Assembly (NCBI GenBank): GCA_910577055.1
Contig: CAJTKX010000002.1
Location: 306,140 to 370,139, forward strand
DNA length: 64,000 nucleotides
Reading direction: 5' to 3'
Source of the DNA: an uncultured Christensenella sp.
GTDB taxonomy: Bacteria; Bacillota; Clostridia; Christensenellales; Borkfalkiaceae
The notes under the pieces were generated by a model. That model was not told where the DNA came from. It saw only the letters and a program-made list of their open reading frames with translations, and did not search any database. Position 1 is the stretch's first letter, and every line of letters begins with the position of its first letter. Positions 17,194 to 25,611 of the stretch are shown piece by piece. The translations under genes were made by a program, and so were the position numbers.

Positions 17194-18426
17194 TTGGATA
17201 CATTTTCAGTTTTAAACTATCAAGGAAGTAAAAAGGCACTTTTAAATTTTATACACAAAAATATAAGTGGAATAATTGACGAAAATTCAACTATATTGGA
17301 CATTTTTTCAGGAACATGTAGTGTTGGATATAGTTTAAAATCGACAAATAGAATATTCGCAAATGATAGCGAATATTATTCATTTATTATTGCCAAAGCA
17401 CTACTGTCTTCTAATTATATAGGATTCTCAGATATTGTTAATAAAATAGAATATTTTTATTTAAAAAATATATCTAAACAACGAGAAATATATAGTGAGT
17501 TGAATAAACAAGAATATTTATTAATTGCTTCACAAAATATCCAAGGTTTAATTGAGTTGTATCAAATATTACCGACTATTTGGAATGGAAAAGTTGATTT
17601 TTTAGAGCAACATAAATGTTATGAACTTTTTACTACATACTATTCTGGTACTTATTTTGGAATAGCTCAATCAATTGATATTGATTCAATTAGATTTGCT
17701 ATTGAGGAGTTTAGAGGAACGAATATTTTCTATGCTTTATTAACCTCTTTATTCTATGCAATGAAAGAATGTGTTTTTTCAAAAGATGGACATATGGCTC
17801 AACCTCTTGATCCTTTAAAAAACTCAAGAAAGCTTTTAGTTTTACGTCAAAAGAATATATTTAAATTGTTTATTGATAAATTTTCAGAGTTTTTTAATGA
17901 ATCATTTATAAATTCAACAAAAGATAATAGAATTTTTAATTTAGATTTTGAGGATTTAATTAAACAGCCTGTGATAGCTCAAGAAGTGGACTTCATATAT
18001 GCAGATCCTCCATATACAGATATGCAATATTCTCGATACTATCATTTATTAAATGTTGTATCCGCTTATAATTATTTAAAACCTAGTATAAATAATGGGA
18101 ATTATACAAAGGGCTTATATGTTGAAGGGCGATATCAATCTAAATTGAGCAAAAAAAGTTCTTGTTTACAAGAGTTTTCAAAATTAATTAAGTTCACGCA
18201 AGAAACCAGGAAGAACATCGCCATCAGCTTTGCATATCCAATAGATATAGATAAACAAAAAACTGATAGATATGTAATGGATATAAATGGCATTATTAAT
18301 TCTTGTAAAAATGAATTTAAATCAAAAAATGTTAAAGTAATATCGCAAAACTATCAACATTCTAATAATAGAAACAGCGAACAAAAAAAAGTTTTGGAAT
18401 ATTTAATAATATGCAAAGGAAAATGA
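17194..18426 (+). CDS. DNA adenine methyltransferase, D12/alpha-class type
   Basis: About 410 residues. Motif X is 'NYQGSKK', motif I is ILDIFSGTCSVG, and motif IV is ADPPYTDMQYSRYYHL. The order X-I-recognition-IV is that of D12-class N6-adenine methyltransferases. An ATG at 17158 is in frame, but TATAAT at 17154-17159 overlaps it and TTGCGG lies 18 bp upstream. I therefore prefer TTG 17194, which gives the compact start (M)DTFSVLNYQGSK; this choice is uncertain. A second methyltransferase follows after 10 bases on the same strand. The two probably modify the two strands or two parts of a target. The target sequence is unknown. Confidence 0.8.
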   Translation: MDTFSVLNYQGSKKALLNFIHKNISGIIDENSTILDIFSGTCSVGYSLKSTNRIFANDSEYYSFIIAKALLSSNYIGFSDIVNKIEYFYLKNISKQREIYSELNKQEYLLIASQNIQGLIELYQILPTIWNGKVDFLEQHKCYELFTTYYSGTYFGIAQSIDIDSIRFAIEEFRGTNIFYALLTSLFYAMKECVFSKDGHMAQPLDPLKNSRKLLVLRQKNIFKLFIDKFSEFFNESFINSTKDNRIFNLDFEDLIKQPVIAQEVDFIYADPPYTDMQYSRYYHLLNVVSAYNYLKPSINNGNYTKGLYVEGRYQSKLSKKSSCLQEFSKLIKFTQETRKNIAISFAYPIDIDKQKTDRYVMDINGIINSCKNEFKSKNVKVISQNYQHSNNRNSEQKKVLEYLIICKGK

Positions 18427-18436
18427 GGTAAACTTT

Positions 18437-20026
18437 GTGCCAATAAATATAGAACAAATAAAAAATAGAATTCGTTCTGTTGCCGCAACAAACAAAAATC
18501 CATTGTATGATTCACATATTTATTGGTCTCAAAAGCCATATAATATTTGCGATATTCTTATAGAGGATTTAAGTAAAGAAGGTGATATTGTTTTTGATCC
18601 GTTTCTTGGTTCTGGAGTAACAATTTTAGAAGCAATAAATAATAAATACAAAAGAGTAGGCATCGGCTGTGAAATAAATGATGCACCATTATTTATAATT
18701 AAAACACTTCTTTCAGAGATAGATCTTAACGAATACAAATCAGTTTCCGCAAAGCTAATTACTGATATTCGCTCTCTACAAAAATATTATAGTACATATT
18801 GTCCGCAGTGTGGCAAAGAAGGTGTTATCACATCAATTATTTTTGATAAAGTTGACAGGAGATCTCAACCTAGTATAAAAGTCGTAAATTATCGTTGTTC
18901 TTGCTCTGCAAAATGTAATAAACCAGTTGATAACTATGTTTACGATAAAATGAACCGACAATATCAAATTTATAATATTAAAGATGAAATACTTGTCCCT
19001 GATACAAAGTTAGCAGTTTATGAAAACCAACAAATAAGCCAAATATTTACAAATCGAAACTTTAAAGTCCTTGACGAAATTGTGGGATTAATTGAGCAAA
19101 CAAAATATAGTCAAATATTTAAATACATATTAATGTCGATTTTACATTTATGTAAAATTACGGATAAGCATTCAAATTCACAATGGCCATTATGGATACC
19201 TAAAATGGATTGTGTTGAAAAAAATATAATCGATCTTTATGAAAAGAAAATTAAGAAGTTTGAATCAACTATAAAATACGTTTCATCAAATTATTCTGAT
19301 CCAAAATATACACTATTACAAAAAGGCTGCCAATATATTTCTAATTACGATATTGCTAATCACTCAGTTCAACTTATTATTACTGATCCACCATATCTAG
19401 GTCAAGTGGCATATTCGGAATATATGCAATTATATCGCCCTTTTTTAAATCTCGATTACAATCTCGAAGATGAGATTGTAGTTTCTTCGGCGCCGTCAAG
19501 GAATAAGACAGAAGAAATTTATTTTGATTTACTCGATCATGTTTTTGAAATCTGTTCAAATAAATTAAAAAATGAAGCATATTTCTGTATGTATTTTCAT
19601 GATAGTAATTTAAAAGTTTGGGATAAACTTGTTACTAGCCTTGCTGCGCATCATTTAAGATATGTTAGCCAAATACATATTTCTAAATCAAATACGTTAA
19701 AGAATATAATTAGTCCTAAAAAATCATTAAATGGCGATTGTATATTATTCTTTATTAAGGATGAAGGTGCAATTCTTAATCAAGGTACTGAATCAATAGA
19801 GGAAATTGAGAAAAATATTATTAGACAAACAAAGTTTCTGGTAAGGCAATATGGAGCATTATCAACTCCGGAGTTATATGATAACGGTCTTATGGAAGTA
19901 CTTATTCAAAATGGTTGGCTATCTATTTTATGTAATAAATATAAATCTTTAGTTGAAATTTTCGAAAAACATTTAATTTGGGACTATGATATTTCAAAAT
20001 GGGTGATTAAAAAAAATTCCCGTTGA
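18437..20026 (+). CDS. Zn-ribbon adenine-specific DNA methyltransferase (DUF1156/COG1743-like)
   Basis: 529 residues. Motif I 'VFDPFLGSGVTILEA' lies near residue 50, and motif IV TDPPYLGQVAYSEYM lies around residue 315. Between them a zinc ribbon shows CPQCG and a later C-x-C-x3-C cluster. The arrangement fits COG1743-type methyltransferases. The GTG start at 18437 has GAGGT seven bases upstream. It is co-transcribed with the previous methyltransferase and converges with the nuclease genes on the other strand. Its stop codon lies inside the shared terminator stem. Confidence 0.82.
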   Translation: MPINIEQIKNRIRSVAATNKNPLYDSHIYWSQKPYNICDILIEDLSKEGDIVFDPFLGSGVTILEAINNKYKRVGIGCEINDAPLFIIKTLLSEIDLNEYKSVSAKLITDIRSLQKYYSTYCPQCGKEGVITSIIFDKVDRRSQPSIKVVNYRCSCSAKCNKPVDNYVYDKMNRQYQIYNIKDEILVPDTKLAVYENQQISQIFTNRNFKVLDEIVGLIEQTKYSQIFKYILMSILHLCKITDKHSNSQWPLWIPKMDCVEKNIIDLYEKKIKKFESTIKYVSSNYSDPKYTLLQKGCQYISNYDIANHSVQLIITDPPYLGQVAYSEYMQLYRPFLNLDYNLEDEIVVSSAPSRNKTEEIYFDLLDHVFEICSNKLKNEAYFCMYFHDSNLKVWDKLVTSLAAHHLRYVSQIHISKSNTLKNIISPKKSLNGDCILFFIKDEGAILNQGTESIEEIEKNIIRQTKFLVRQYGALSTPELYDNGLMEVLIQNGWLSILCNKYKSLVEIFEKHLIWDYDISKWVIKKNSR

Positions 20027-20056
20027 CTTTTCAATATGTCAACGGGAATTTTTTAC
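20011..20056. terminator. Bidirectional terminator inside the methyltransferase cluster
   Basis: A run of A, then ATTCCCGTTGAC and GTCAACGGGAAT, then a run of T, with about 10 bases of loop. It serves both converging operons and overlaps the ends of both genes. Confidence 0.85.
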
Positions 20057-21006
20057 TTAATGTTTTTTTCTTTTATGTATTTTTGAAATTCTTCATCAGT
20101 TTTAAATACTTGATCGTACTTTTCTGTAGGTTGATAATCTTCATTTGCATTTAATTCTGATTGGCTTAATTCTTTTCTTACTGAATTCATAAAACTTCTG
20201 AAAACTTCATTTTCTTGACAGAGCCTATCGACGGTAGCCCAATCCAAATCAGTATTGGACTTTGCACTTAATAAAATTTCACTCTGCATATAATCATGAA
20301 CATCTAATTTAATGAAGCCTATACCAAAGGACTGATTTAAACGCAATAATTCATCGAAGAAATCTGGGCTTTGCTCGTATTCGGCTGCAACTAAATAACC
20401 TTCATTTGCCCAACTTGAATTAGATAATGCTTGGAAGAAATATTCTCTTAAATTGCTGAAATTAACAGCAATTTTTATTTCATAAGAGAAAAATTTACAT
20501 TTATTAACTTCTAGAGTTTTCATTAACCTTCTGGTATCAGGACAAAAATCATCAAATGGGTATCTAACCCCTACGACATCAGGATGTAGCCAGCTATTTT
20601 GTCCTTTATTTCTTCTTTTAGATTGTTCATGCGGAATTGTTTTAGTATAACAGTTAAAATGAGTATCGGAAAATAGAAATGAAGACAAAATTTTATGTAG
20701 ATCCTTTTCTTTATACGTTGATTTGGATTCGCTTTCTAAAATGTGATCATTACCGGATGACGGTAAATCTTTCAAATAAAATTTAGCGGGTCTTTTAGAA
20801 ACTTGTATAAAAATACTATCACTTGCATTATTTTTTAAATCAACATAAATTCGTGCGCATAGAGTTTTTTCAGGGGTTTTTCCACTGCTTTTTAGGCTTT
20901 TGTCAAATCCTTTTTCTTTTGCCATATTCCATATTTCAGAAACAGAGAGTGGCATTCCTGCGCACTTGATTGAATCTATAGCCAAGTTCATAAATGTATA
21001 AGACAT
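20053..21006 (-). CDS. HrgA-like protein: HARE-HTH domain plus PD-(D/E)XK-like putative nuclease
   Basis: 317 residues. The N-terminal 75 residues ('FMNLAIDSIKCAGMPLSVSEIWNMAKEKGF') match the HARE-HTH/HB1 domain found in restriction and chromatin factors. The C-terminal part resembles COG2958/HrgA, first described at a restriction-modification locus of Helicobacter. It contains HPDVVGV followed about 40 residues later by 'FFSYEIKI', a plausible PD...ExK nuclease core. It follows the Mrr-fused methyltransferase by 15 bases on the minus strand and is probably in the same operon. The nuclease assignment is inference. Confidence 0.7.
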   Translation of the reverse strand: MSYTFMNLAIDSIKCAGMPLSVSEIWNMAKEKGFDKSLKSSGKTPEKTLCARIYVDLKNNASDSIFIQVSKRPAKFYLKDLPSSGNDHILESESKSTYKEKDLHKILSSFLFSDTHFNCYTKTIPHEQSKRRNKGQNSWLHPDVVGVRYPFDDFCPDTRRLMKTLEVNKCKFFSYEIKIAVNFSNLREYFFQALSNSSWANEGYLVAAEYEQSPDFFDELLRLNQSFGIGFIKLDVHDYMQSEILLSAKSNTDLDWATVDRLCQENEVFRSFMNSVRKELSQSELNANEDYQPTEKYDQVFKTDEEFQKYIKEKNIK

Positions 21007-21021
21007 TTTTACACCTCATCT

Positions 21022-23409
21022 TTAAAGTATACCATTATAATATTGATCAGGGAAATAAAGATTTAATTCTCTAATTACAAATTCGCCATTCCACATTTCA
21101 ATATCTTGTTCCCTAGATATTAACTTACCGTCTTTTGTAAAATCCGATGTTGTGACACAAATTGCCACATCAGCTTTTCTGCGAGCTTTTTCTGCGACTA
21201 AACGCTGCATCGGTTCGCTACCGACATCAGAGGCCCACCGCTTACATTGAAACAAATAAAGCTTCTGCTTTCCAGTATAATCAAGTTTTTTTGCCAATAA
21301 GTCCACGCCTAAATCACCAGCGCCCCCTGTGTTAATAACATCAGTATATCCCTGAGCCTCAAGTAATCTTTTAATCACTAACTCAAATGCAGTGCCCTCA
21401 AGAGTAGAAATATCAATTGCATTATCAGGTATTAATTCAGAATAAGATTTTTTAGTATATACTCTATCTGTCGTGTTACAATAATTTGCAATTAGTTTTG
21501 CAATATCATTACTATAAGAAGAGCTGCTTAAAAATTGATTGATAGTTTCTGGGTCACCGTTACATAGTGCATTAGCGATTTCAAAATATAAGTCATCAAG
21601 AGTAAATCTGCCCTTTTCTTCAAGTAATGTTCTTATTATCACGGGAACATATTCATATATTTTTGTAAACAGATCAGTGTGATCTTCAATATCTAAGTAC
21701 AATTTATTACAATCAATTCGCACTATTGCGGTATCGCGTTCAACCAAAAAATTTTCTTTAATTATTGATTGTATTTTATTGAGATCATGTTCAGTTGCTG
21801 TATATGTGAGTTCTTTAAATAATTTTTGCTTTACTGCTTTTACTGCTGTACTTATGGTAATATCATCTTTACTTTTTTGAATAAGATTGTAAACTATTTT
21901 AGTCGTTTCAAATTCATAGTTTTTATTTCCAACATACCAATATTGATTTGATTTATCAAGCTTTTCAAAAGCGATAATCATCTCATTGGATAATGTATTT
22001 TTATAAGCAGCTTGTTTTCTAATAGTGGGATCATTCTTATCAATTCCCAAACGCATAACATATTCAAAGCCATTTTTCCTCGCAAGGTTAATTATTTCTA
22101 AAAGAGTTGTGAAGTATTTGCTTTTGCCTAACTTAACAGTAAATACTAAAAGGGTGGTTGGCTTCAAAATTTGATAAAATGTTGCAAACATTTTATCAAG
22201 ATCTGAATAATAATTAGAAATCTTTTGCTTAATAGGACGTTCTGGGGCATTTGTCTGCACGATTTCGTCTTGTAACATTTTAGGCGTAAGCTTATAACTG
22301 CCCTTTTTATAGAATGTATTTAACCATACCCTATATAACTGATTCCTTTCTAAATATGGAACTTGATCAGTATAAGGGAAATCTGTGTATATTAGATCGA
22401 AATGCTCATGCAACGATTTATTTTTACAAAAGTCTTGATATGAAGATAAATACATCTCATATTTATCATTTTTTTGGGGATTTTTTGAAAGCACATCTGC
22501 GTATTCTTTTTTAAAATCAATAAAACTATTAAATTTGCTTTCAAATAATTCCCATATGTTTGATTCCTGTGCCCCATAAGGTACCACATGGTACAAAATA
22601 TCGGTGCTAGAACCGTACATAGATATTCGTGCTAATGATAATGAGGATACCAGAGCGTGTTCTAAAATATCCCGCTCTGGTGAATCTGGAAGATTTAAAA
22701 TTGCTTCTTGAAGGATCAAAAGAGTCTTTTGACTACGTTTTGTAAAGATCCTATCATAGTAATTTGCACCAGTAGAACTCGTTATATTAATGCGACTATT
22801 TTCAATATATTTATCGTGTGGGAATAAGGATGTGTCAAGATTAGCTATTTTGTCAAGCAGTTCTTTATCGCACTCTTTAAATTTCTTTCTGCTCTTGTTG
22901 CAAATAGGGCATTTGGATATTAATCTGATATTTTCCCCATTAACAATATCACGATTTGGAGTAGGATTGAAATACTCACCATTTTCTGGATCAAAAAACA
23001 ATTTAGAGATATAATTTTTAACACCACAGCAAGATGTTGCATATAGTTTCATTATTTCTGATTTTGCTGTATTTTTTATAATTTCAAAAAGTGATTGTAG
23101 TTTTTTTAAATCAGAATTATATAGAAGTGAATATGTAGCTGAATAAGTGTAATTATCAATTTCAGTTGTTACAATTTTTCTCTTAGCTTTAACAGCAGCA
23201 ATTAAAAAAGACGCAGAACCTGCAAATGGATCGTAAATAACACTATTTTCATCTGTTAATACGCTTATGGCTTTTTGAGCAATGTCTGGAGACTTCCTGC
23301 CCTTGAAATTTAATACTGTCTTCATACTATAAGGAACAGTGTTATTTGTGCCATCAAGTTCAGAAACGAGTTTGTTAAGTAATTTATTTTTAGTTGTAAC
23401 TTTCTTCAT
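21022..23409 (-). CDS. DNA methyltransferase fused to an Mrr-type restriction endonuclease domain
   Basis: 795 residues. The methyltransferase part has motif I 'VIYDPFAGSASFLIAA' at about 60-75, a CPICNKSRKKFKEC zinc-binding pair, and motif IV in the form TDFPYTDQ instead of DPPY. A helical linker follows. Residues of about 650-770 form an Mrr_cat domain: GAGDLGVDLLAKK, then 'LYLFQCKRWAS', giving the D...QxK active site of Mrr nucleases. This joins modification and cleavage in one chain, like single-chain type IIG or IV-related enzymes. The gene overlaps the upstream regulator by 20 bases. The Asp-Phe-Pro-Tyr change may alter or reduce methyl transfer. Confidence 0.82.
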   Translation of the reverse strand: MKKVTTKNKLLNKLVSELDGTNNTVPYSMKTVLNFKGRKSPDIAQKAISVLTDENSVIYDPFAGSASFLIAAVKAKRKIVTTEIDNYTYSATYSLLYNSDLKKLQSLFEIIKNTAKSEIMKLYATSCCGVKNYISKLFFDPENGEYFNPTPNRDIVNGENIRLISKCPICNKSRKKFKECDKELLDKIANLDTSLFPHDKYIENSRINITSSTGANYYDRIFTKRSQKTLLILQEAILNLPDSPERDILEHALVSSLSLARISMYGSSTDILYHVVPYGAQESNIWELFESKFNSFIDFKKEYADVLSKNPQKNDKYEMYLSSYQDFCKNKSLHEHFDLIYTDFPYTDQVPYLERNQLYRVWLNTFYKKGSYKLTPKMLQDEIVQTNAPERPIKQKISNYYSDLDKMFATFYQILKPTTLLVFTVKLGKSKYFTTLLEIINLARKNGFEYVMRLGIDKNDPTIRKQAAYKNTLSNEMIIAFEKLDKSNQYWYVGNKNYEFETTKIVYNLIQKSKDDITISTAVKAVKQKLFKELTYTATEHDLNKIQSIIKENFLVERDTAIVRIDCNKLYLDIEDHTDLFTKIYEYVPVIIRTLLEEKGRFTLDDLYFEIANALCNGDPETINQFLSSSSYSNDIAKLIANYCNTTDRVYTKKSYSELIPDNAIDISTLEGTAFELVIKRLLEAQGYTDVINTGGAGDLGVDLLAKKLDYTGKQKLYLFQCKRWASDVGSEPMQRLVAEKARRKADVAICVTTSDFTKDGKLISREQDIEMWNGEFVIRELNLYFPDQYYNGIL

Positions 23410-23884
23410 TTAGAATTCCCTCCCGGATAAGATCGTAAGAATGCATATTAAGCGCATTTGCAATCTTATCAAGTGTTTGTAAAGTTGGCAGACGATATTT
23501 ATTTTGTCTTAAATAAGAAATAAGCACATCGTAAGAAATAACATAGTCTAATAATTTAAGTTTTTCTGAATATGTTTTTGCTTGATTGTTGATAAATACA
23601 ATTTTCATATTTATAGAAAATATCTTGTGAATATCGTTATCGTAAATCCCCATATCTGTAAAATCGCTATTGGGGCATATGAGGTTAAAACTTAAACATC
23701 CAAGCTTATTAGCTAATTTATCTAAGCTTTTCAATTTTGGAATTCTGTTTCCGGTAAGCCAACATTTCAAGGTACCAACAGGTATACATAGTTCCAGTGC
23801 CATATCAGAAAGTGAATTGTAATTCCGCTGTTTACAAATTTTCTGCAAATTAACCATAAACAACTTCTTTGACTCATTTTTCAT
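23390..23884 (-). CDS. Regulator with two XRE-type helix-turn-helix domains
   Basis: 164 residues. One HTH lies at about 20-60 ('LSDMALELCIPVGTLKCWLTGNRIP') and a second, weaker one at about 110-155 ('LRQNKYRLPTLQTLDKIANALNM'). It heads the minus-strand operon containing the methyltransferase-Mrr and HrgA-like genes and overlaps the next gene. Such regulators act as control (C) proteins in many restriction-modification systems and delay nuclease expression until the host is methylated. A repeat at 23908-23926 is a likely operator. Confidence 0.75.
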   Translation of the reverse strand: MKNESKKLFMVNLQKICKQRNYNSLSDMALELCIPVGTLKCWLTGNRIPKLKSLDKLANKLGCLSFNLICPNSDFTDMGIYDNDIHKIFSINMKIVFINNQAKTYSEKLKLLDYVISYDVLISYLRQNKYRLPTLQTLDKIANALNMHSYDLIREGILNEESYN

Positions 23885-23907
23885 CTTAATTTATATCCAT
23901 CATTTTA

Positions 23908-23926
23908 TAGTACCATTGTACCACTA
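23908..23926. promoter_or_regulatory. Candidate operator upstream of the double-HTH regulator
   Basis: TAGTACCATTGTACCACTA is an imperfect inverted repeat (GTAC cores) about 25 bases before the regulator start. Further out, ACGGGTATGATT is repeated twice in tandem at 23959-23982. Both are candidate protein-binding sites. Confidence 0.45.
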
Positions 23927-24111
23927 ATTTATTTGAATGGTATGTACTCTTTGCAACTAACGGGTATGATTACGGGTATGATTATTGTGTACTGTCTGCA
24001 ACTGATTAGTGGAAATTTAATCAATGTAATTAAAAGGTTGAAACGTAAAATTAAAGAAGCATTTAGAATTAATGATAAAGTGGCAAGTTCGTCATTCAAA
24101 TGAGTAAGCTA

Positions 24112-24173
24112 TTCACAGGCAAAATCAAAAACCACTCCAAAATTTAAGAGTGGTTTTTGATTTTGCCTGTGAA
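24112..24173. repeat. Perfect 26-bp stem foldback between defence modules
   Basis: Arms 24112-24137 and 24148-24173 are exact reverse complements around the 10-base loop 24138-24147. Outer bases (GTTCGTCATTC / GAATGACGAAAC) can partly extend the pairing. It is far longer than a normal terminator and lies alone in the 500-bp gap between the regulator and thsB. The rest of the gap (23930-24400) is AT-rich with nothing else recognised. Confidence 0.8.
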
Positions 24174-24414
24174 TGACGAAACTAAAGTTCTGTAGAATTT
24201 AACTTTTTCTTAATAGTTAAAACTATATATACAAAATATATTAGCCGATCTTGAAATTCTATTGACTTCCTATCGCATAGGGGCAAATACTAACAAATCC
24301 ATTATATCTAATAACTTCATATACAAGCTGTAACTAAATTGTTTTAATTTGTCGAAATATTCGTTTACTAATTCCTATATCAGGTTATAAGTAATTATAG
24401 GAGGAAATGTGAAA

Positions 24415-24984
24415 ATGGCACATAAAACTTTTATTTCTTATAAATATTCTGAAGCTCGTGAGTTAAGAGATCGAATTATAAGCCGTTTAGGAAGTGATGC
24501 AACTTATTATCAGGGTGAAACAAGTCAGTCCCCTAACTATTCGGATAGAACAACAGAATATATTAAAAGCAAATTGAAAGATATGATTTATGATTCTTCA
24601 GTTACTATTGTTATACTTTCACCTAATATGAATCAAAGTAACTGGATAGATTGGGAAATTTCTTATAGCCTTAAAGAAATGTCACGCAATGGCAGAACAT
24701 CTAAAACTAATGGAGTCATAGCTGTAGTGCAAAAGGATGTTTGGGGTAGTTATAATTGGTTATATCAAACTGGATATTTTGGACAAAGAATTCTAAATAA
24801 AAACGTAATATCCCCCATCGTCGCTCAAAATCAAAACAATCTTAAAAGTAATTATTCGGGAGATCAATCCTACATATCTATTGTTACGGAAGATGAGTTT
24901 TTAAAGTATCCTAATTATTACATAGATAAGACCTTTGAGAAATGTCAAGATAGTTGGAAATATAATATAACAAAGGAGATTTAA
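24415..24984 (+). CDS. thsB1: Thoeris TIR-domain sensor ThsB, copy 1
   Basis: About 189 residues, a TIR-like fold of the DUF1863 type. It begins 'HKTFISYKYSEA', has the middle strand 'VTIVILSPNMNQSNWIDWEISYSL', where the glutamate of WE is the expected catalytic residue, and ends after a C-terminal extension. In Thoeris, ThsB senses phage and makes a cyclic ADP-ribose-type signal from NAD+. AGGAGG at 24399-24404 precedes either GTG 24409 (4 bases) or ATG 24415 (10 bases), and I prefer ATG. The second TIR gene follows after 3 bases. Confidence 0.88.
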   Translation: MAHKTFISYKYSEARELRDRIISRLGSDATYYQGETSQSPNYSDRTTEYIKSKLKDMIYDSSVTIVILSPNMNQSNWIDWEISYSLKEMSRNGRTSKTNGVIAVVQKDVWGSYNWLYQTGYFGQRILNKNVISPIVAQNQNNLKSNYSGDQSYISIVTEDEFLKYPNYYIDKTFEKCQDSWKYNITKEI

Positions 24985-24987
24985 CAT

Positions 24988-25605
24988 ATGCCTGTACAAA
25001 AGCATAAGGTATTCATAAGCTATTATCATGAAGACGATCAAGATTTTAAAAATGCCTTATTAGAAGCAAACGAAGATTTCAATCTGTTCGACGATTATTC
25101 GGTTCATGAGGATGAAATAAATGACGAAGGATTGACATCAGAACAAATCAGACGAATTATTAGAGATAAATACATGCAAGAAGCAACCGTTCTGGTTCTT
25201 CTATGTGGACAAAATACCAAGCGTAGAAAGCATATAGATTGGGAAATTCACACAGCAATGTATGATAGCGATACCAATCCTAAAATGGGGATACTCGTTA
25301 TTAATCTTCCAAATATTAACCAATCAATGATTGCCTGCGGAAATAACGAAGAACAAATTATGGGAAGCCAGATACATTGGACAACGTTAAATAAAGACAA
25401 ATCTTATTTGCAATCTCATTATAGCTATCTTCCTAATAGAATTATCACAAATATTGCAAGAGATGATGTAAGCATCTCTATAGTTGATTGGGACGTTATT
25501 GCTAATGATGCTAATAAACTTATAGAATTAGTAGATAACGCATTTAATCGTCGTAAAACTAATAATTATGATCATTCAGAACCTTTACGGAAAAACAATA
25601 ATTAA
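24988..25605 (+). CDS. thsB2: Thoeris TIR-domain sensor ThsB, copy 2
   Basis: 205 residues. It opens 'HKVFISYYHEDDQDFKNALLE', and the region 'ATVLVLLCGQNTKRRKHIDWEIHTAM' holds the conserved WE pair. It differs clearly from copy 1, so this is not a recent duplication. Thoeris loci with several ThsB proteins are known, and different TIRs can recognise different phages. AAAGGAG precedes the ATG. thsA follows after 6 bases, so the three genes form one operon. Confidence 0.88.
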   Translation: MPVQKHKVFISYYHEDDQDFKNALLEANEDFNLFDDYSVHEDEINDEGLTSEQIRRIIRDKYMQEATVLVLLCGQNTKRRKHIDWEIHTAMYDSDTNPKMGILVINLPNINQSMIACGNNEEQIMGSQIHWTTLNKDKSYLQSHYSYLPNRIITNIARDDVSISIVDWDVIANDANKLIELVDNAFNRRKTNNYDHSEPLRKNNN

Positions 25606-25611
25606 TATACC

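Noticed and set aside
23959..23982. Start of a CRISPR-like or iteron repeat array (ACGGGTATGATT twice)
   Set aside because: Only two tandem units and no spacers. Kept as a possible regulatory repeat only.
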